A DNA stretch of 11,599 nt from the NCBI GenBank assembly GCA_964572185.1, contig CAZNFI010000099.1, forward strand, positions 1-11,599. Reading direction: 5' to 3'. Under the pieces are notes generated by a model, which was not told where the DNA came from, did no database searches, and worked only from the letters and a program-made list of their open reading frames with translations. Every line of letters starts with the position of its first letter. The stretch's first letter is position 1. This document shows, one piece after another, positions 8,822 to 11,599 of the stretch. The DNA is from Azophilus sp964572185 (lineage in GTDB: Bacteria; Pseudomonadota; Gammaproteobacteria; Pseudomonadales; Azotimanducaceae). The position numbers and the translations under genes are program-made.

Positions 8822-9877
8822 TCAGGTTTCCCGTACCACCAACCGGGTCGGCAGCATGACCGAGCGTGGCTTGATTCCGTCCAGGATCTGCATGAGTTTC
8901 TCGACCAGCAGGCCCCCAGCCTGCAGCGTGTCCTGCCGCACGGAGGTGATCGCCGGCGAGACGTAGGAAGCCGCCGGAACGTCGTTGTAGCCGACCACCG
9001 AAACGTCTTTGCCCGGCACCAGTCCGACCTCCTTCAGGGCCACCGAAAAGGCGATGGCGGCATCGTCGCTCATGGCAAACACGGCGTCGACCGGTTTGCC
9101 CGATTGCGCCAGAAAACCCTGTGCGGCCAACAGGACGGTCTGGTAGGCCAGGTCCTGCACCGGCAGGTCGGTGACGGTCGCTCGCGCACCTCCTTCCTGC
9201 AATCCGGACATCAGCCCGGTTCGGCGCAGGCGAATTTCCAGGTGACGCTGGTCACCGACAAACAGGATGTTCTCACGCCGGAGACTGGTGAAACGCCGGC
9301 CCACCAGGTAGCCGCCATGCGCATTGTCGCTTCCCACCGTGCAGTAGGCGGACTCGTCCACCACGCCGCCCCAGACCACGAAAGGCGCATGCAACCGGGC
9401 AAGTTCGTCCAGTACCGTTTGCCGGAACCCCTGCCCCAGAAAAATGATGCCGTCCGCGCTCTTGGCCGCCAGCATGGTCTGAAACGCCAGGGCGTCGCTG
9501 ACATCGGGGGAGCAGAGCAGCACGTCCTTCTCGCGCACCGACAACGCCGCAACCAGGTCCGAAAGCAATTCGAAGATGAACGGGTCGGAAACCCGCTGTT
9601 CCGGAAAGGACGGGAAATCCATTGCAACGGCAATGGTATTGGTGCGCTTGTCGCGCAACTTGCGCGCGTTCTGATTGACCACGTAGCCGCTCTTGCGAGC
9701 CGCCTCGAGCACCAGCTTCTTGGTCTCGACGCGCACCAGCGGGCTGTCCCGCAGCGCTCGGGATACGGTGGCTTTCGATACGTTGGCGAGTTCGGCAATA
9801 TGATCCATCGTTACTGCAGCGGAAATATCGCGACTCCGAGGCCTGGTTGGAGTGGCTGGACTGCGGGGTTTGGACAT
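8822..9877 (-). CDS. LacI-family transcriptional regulator
   Basis: A 351-residue LacI/GalR-type regulator. After a basic, Pro/Ser/Arg-rich leader (about 1-20) comes the helix-turn-helix MDHIAELANVSKATVSRALR (about 24-43). The hinge-helix region NARKLRDKRTNTI follows, then a periplasmic-binding-protein-like effector domain to the end, with the usual family blocks ADGIIFLG, RRFTSLRRENILFVG, DAVFAMSDDAAI, DVSVVGYNDVPAA and ITSVRQD. The ATG at 9877 is preferred; an AGGAGG exists but is 16 bases upstream, which is long. The more distant TTG at 9913 would lie upstream of that site. The extra N-terminal leader is longer than in typical LacI proteins. Family effectors are usually sugars or nucleosides. 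Control of the amine genes next door is inferred from position only, and the ZIP gene upstream is an alternative target. Confidence 0.9.
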   Translation of the reverse strand: MSKPRSPATPTRPRSRDISAAVTMDHIAELANVSKATVSRALRDSPLVRVETKKLVLEAARKSGYVVNQNARKLRDKRTNTIAVAMDFPSFPEQRVSDPFIFELLSDLVAALSVREKDVLLCSPDVSDALAFQTMLAAKSADGIIFLGQGFRQTVLDELARLHAPFVVWGGVVDESAYCTVGSDNAHGGYLVGRRFTSLRRENILFVGDQRHLEIRLRRTGLMSGLQEGGARATVTDLPVQDLAYQTVLLAAQGFLAQSGKPVDAVFAMSDDAAIAFSVALKEVGLVPGKDVSVVGYNDVPAASYVSPAITSVRQDTLQAGGLLVEKLMQILDGIKPRSVMLPTRLVVRET

Positions 9878-9982
9878 GCGGAACTTCGATTCGCCTCCTC
9901 GTCTCGGATGCAATGTGGTTTGGTCGACCGTACGGCAGGCAACCCCTGCGCATCCACGGGAGTGACTTCGAAGCGCGGTCGC

Positions 9983-10011
9983 ATTCTACGACCTTTGGGG
10001 CGCATGGTGAA
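9983..10011 (-). promoter_or_regulatory. Candidate promoter of the LacI-type gene
   Basis: On the minus strand, TTCACC (10011-10006) and TAGAAT (9988-9983) are separated by 17 bases, matching the sigma-70 consensus at 4 of 6 and 5 of 6 positions. The start would fall near 9976. The palindrome CTTCGAAG (9966-9973), with the central CG common in LacI-family operators, sits just downstream of that, and inverted arms GGTCG/CGACC (9977-9981, 9989-9993) flank the -10 box. This would suit autorepression, but no operator is proven. Confidence 0.4.
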
Positions 10012-10015
10012 ACTG

Positions 10016-10065
10016 CGGCCACAGGCACGAAACCGTGGCCGGCGGCGAGCGGACAGGGGCTCGCC
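10016..10065 (-). other. Two adjacent GC-rich hairpins downstream of the ZIP gene
   Basis: CGGCCAC (10016-10022) pairs with GTGGCCG (10035-10041) around a 12-base loop, and GGCGAGC (10044-10050) pairs with GCTCGCC (10059-10065) around an 8-base loop. They lie about 140 bases after the ZIP stop and just before the candidate regulator promoter. No T-run follows on the minus strand, so they are poor intrinsic terminators, but they may slow or end ZIP transcription. Confidence 0.35.
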
Positions 10066-10205
10066 AATGCCCGATCACCCATCCAGTTTGGCCGGGACGG
10101 CGGTTTCGGCGGAGTGCGGCTAGTGTGCTGTGTCACAAATACGCTGCCTTTCAGAGCGCGCAGAACCGCCGAGGGCAAGGCGCGGCGCAGGCTTCCGGCG
10201 CGGCC

Positions 10206-11051
10206 TTACACCCAGAGCGCCAGCAGGGCCATACTCGCCAGGCCGACAATGACCAGCAGGAACTTCAGAAAGCGGTCGGCATCCCGGGTCGGCATGGGCA
10301 CATCGTCCTCGCCGGTGACGACGCTGGCCACGAAGCGCAGCACGCGGTCGCTGAAACGCGACATTTCCGAGTCGATCACATCGAGCACCGCCACGTAAAT
10401 GAAGGTGCCGGCCGCGAGCGCACTGAACGCCCCCTCGAAAAGGGCAGCCGTCGGCCCCTCCAGAAATCCTGAACTTGCCATGCCGAGTAGAACACCGAGC
10501 GGCGTCATCAGCACGAAAACGGTGAGAATCACCGTGAGCCGCTGCCGGTCGGCGCCACTGGTCTGGGCGCTGACAATCAGGGCGAAGGCGGCGGAACCCT
10601 TGTGGAACAGAATGCCCAGCATCACCAGGACGGAATGTGCGAAATCAGTCTGCAACCCCAGCGCGGTGCCCGCGATGATCGAGTGTATCGACAGCACCAC
10701 AAGCAGTACCACCGGGTAGATGGGCTGGCTGATTCCCGTAATGGCCGACGATTTTGCGGATTGCCGGGCCTCGAAAACGACGCGGTCGACGAGCAGCAGC
10801 ACGACGATCCCCAAACCCGCCAGCAATGGCGCCAGGGGATAGTCGACCACCGATTCGAGGGTCTCGGCGGCCTCGGGCAGCATGTGAATGAACCCGGCGC
10901 CCAGAAAGATGCCCCCGGCAAAGGCATTGCCGAGCGACAGGAAGCGCTGCCCGCCGGCACCGCGGGCCGCAAGCAGCGGGATGAGGCCACCGAGTATGCC
11001 CATGGCGAGAATGGCGAGGGCGGCGAGGATCTTCAGGGTGATGATGGACAT
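10206..11051 (-). CDS. ZIP family metal transporter
   Basis: A 281-residue inner-membrane protein of the ZIP family, which imports Zn, Fe or other divalent metals into the cytoplasm. It has about eight hydrophobic segments. Family marks are GNAFAGGIFLGAGFIHMLPE (41-60), the metal-binding helix IV SIHSIIAGTALGLQ with His123, and helix V ILFHKGSAAFAL with His150-Lys151. HS...G-LGLQ plus HKG-AAF resembles the eukaryote-type ZIP I group. That group has Glu in HSxxEG, but here the residue is Ala (HSIIAG). The cytoplasmic loop between helices III and IV is short and lacks a histidine-rich stretch. The ATG at 11051 is favoured over codons ten residues upstream, with a weak GGGA before it. It is upstream of and codirectional with the LacI-type gene but 328 bases away, so probably a separate transcript. 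The metal is not predictable. Confidence 0.85.
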   Translation of the reverse strand: MSIITLKILAALAILAMGILGGLIPLLAARGAGGQRFLSLGNAFAGGIFLGAGFIHMLPEAAETLESVVDYPLAPLLAGLGIVVLLLVDRVVFEARQSAKSSAITGISQPIYPVVLLVVLSIHSIIAGTALGLQTDFAHSVLVMLGILFHKGSAAFALIVSAQTSGADRQRLTVILTVFVLMTPLGVLLGMASSGFLEGPTAALFEGAFSALAAGTFIYVAVLDVIDSEMSRFSDRVLRFVASVVTGEDDVPMPTRDADRFLKFLLVIVGLASMALLALWV

Positions 11052-11128
11052 GAATGAGCGTTCCCAGCAATACGTGGCCATGCGCCAACTTGCCCACCCG
11101 TGACGAAGCCGCCTGCACCGACCGCCGC

Positions 11129-11134
11129 ATTATA
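11129..11134 (-). promoter_or_regulatory. Probable -10 box of the ZIP gene
   Basis: A perfect TATAAT on the minus strand, about 77 bases upstream of the ZIP start codon, in an otherwise GC-rich stretch. No good -35 box lies at 16-18 bases, so it may need an activator or be fortuitous. Confidence 0.4.
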
Positions 11135-11218
11135 GAGTTGTCGGCTTCGATAGTCGTTGCGGGGCGCTTTCAGAGAACCCTGCCGGAGTCGAAACGTCCG
11201 TCCTCGTAGTCTGCGTAG

Positions 11219-11520
11219 ATGAAGAACAATCCCTTCCGATACTTCAATACTCACCCGAGATCATTCGTCTCGCGGTGATGATGTACGTCCGCTGTCCGCT
11301 GTCGTTGCGTCAGGTCGAGGACCTCCTGTTCGATCGAGGCATCGACGTCAGCCACGAGGCGATCCGGTACTGGTGGAACCGGTTCGGCCTACTATCCGCC
11401 GGAGAGATCAGATGCCGTAGAGCTCAGAATGCAGCGCTCAGTTTCCTCAAACGCACGATGAAACGCTATGGCCGACCGTGGTCAGTGGTAACCGATCGCC
11501 TTCAACGTCAGTTAATCTGA
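11219..11520 (+). pseudogene. IS6-family transposase remnant
   Basis: A broken DDE transposase of the IS6 type. The first frame begins at ATG 11219 (KNNPFRYFN) and runs into TGA 11276. From about 11250 the family sequence continues one frame over: SPEIIRLAVMMYVR, LSLRQVEDLLFDRGIDVSHE, WWNRFG. This implies a one-base deletion near 11249-11252. After GEIR the sequence jumps to AALSFLKRTMKRYGRP, skipping about 45 residues that include the first catalytic Asp (DEVFVKI-type motif). VVTD, holding the second Asp, is present, but the reading frame ends at TAA 11518-11520, losing the third acidic residue and the C-terminal third. The remnant cannot move itself. Base composition is lower in GC than the neighbouring genes. 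No intact terminal inverted repeat was identified at the left. Confidence 0.8.
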
Positions 11521-11570
11521 CTAGGCGCCTCGCCTGACGGCGAGGCGATCGAGAATGCTCACGCATTCTC
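11507..11570. repeat. Cluster of three tandem hairpins
   Basis: Three consecutive inverted repeats: GTCAG/CTGAC around 5 bases (11507-11521); CGCCTCGCC/GGCGAGGCG, a perfect 9-bp stem with a TGAC tetraloop (11526-11547); and GAGAATGC/GCATTCTC, a perfect 8-bp stem with a TCAC tetraloop (11551-11570). They follow directly on the truncated transposase. No T-run follows, so an intrinsic terminator is unlikely. Possible natures are REP-like palindromes, the foldback end of an insertion element, or a recombination site; I cannot tell which. Confidence 0.75.
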
Positions 11571-11599
11571 CAAACGGCGTTGCGAAACTTTGCTCAACT

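Larger units (their letters stand above)
9878..10205. other. 328-base gap between ZIP transporter and lacI-type gene
   Basis: No gene is visible. On the minus strand it holds, in order of transcription, the ZIP gene's downstream region, two GC-rich hairpins (10016-10065), a candidate promoter (9983-10011) and the regulator leader. Several short palindromes occur in the leader: CTTCGAAG (9966-9973), CCGTACGG (9928-9935) and GGTCGACC (9922-9929). Confidence 0.65.

Noticed and set aside
9922..9929. GGTCGACC as operator shared by the regulator leader and the aminotransferase start (7456-7463)
   Set aside because: The same octamer also occurs inside the first GAPDH coding region (332-339), and it is expected often in GC-rich DNA through GTC-GAC codons.

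Overview
The window is high-GC chromosomal DNA, most likely from a gammaproteobacterium. The PhoR-type sensor kinase resembles the E. coli protein along its length, and the glutamine-synthetase-like/aminotransferase pair resembles pseudomonad polyamine catabolism genes. No rRNA, tRNA or CRISPR array is visible. The species cannot be named from sequence alone.

Layout. Positions 1-2675 hold a compact plus-strand run: the 3' end of a divergent GAPDH-like gene, a second GAPDH gene (gap) split by an in-frame amber codon, and a secreted serine hydrolase of the class C beta-lactamase fold. The genes overlap by 1 and 8 bases. Next come a phoR-type histidine kinase with no phoB beside it and a polysaccharide flippase, both on plus. 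The flippase converges with a minus-strand glutamine-synthetase-family gene (5498-6796) of the gamma-glutamylpolyamine synthetase type. A 618-base gap then leads to a divergently transcribed class III aminotransferase (7415-8791), probably polyamine:pyruvate. A LacI-family regulator (minus, 8822-9877) converges on the aminotransferase. A ZIP metal transporter (minus, 10206-11051) follows. The right end is lower in GC and holds a wrecked IS6-family transposase and a cluster of perfect hairpins.

How the genes may work together. The synthetase, aminotransferase and LacI regulator look like a small polyamine or amine utilisation locus: one enzyme would gamma-glutamylate the amine, the other would transaminate it, and the regulator could control both from the gap. 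That gap is the most unusual stretch. It has an AT-rich promoter-like tract, two diverged copies of a repeat of about 84 bases set 215-216 bases apart, and between them a long, symmetrically interrupted inverted repeat with 23 base pairs in three arms.

Best candidates for a second look are the amber codon in an otherwise intact gap, the neighbouring GAPDH paralogue that has lost phosphate- and nicotinamide-contacting residues, and the repeat/hairpin gap. I found no convincing new multigene system; most of the window is ordinary chromosome.
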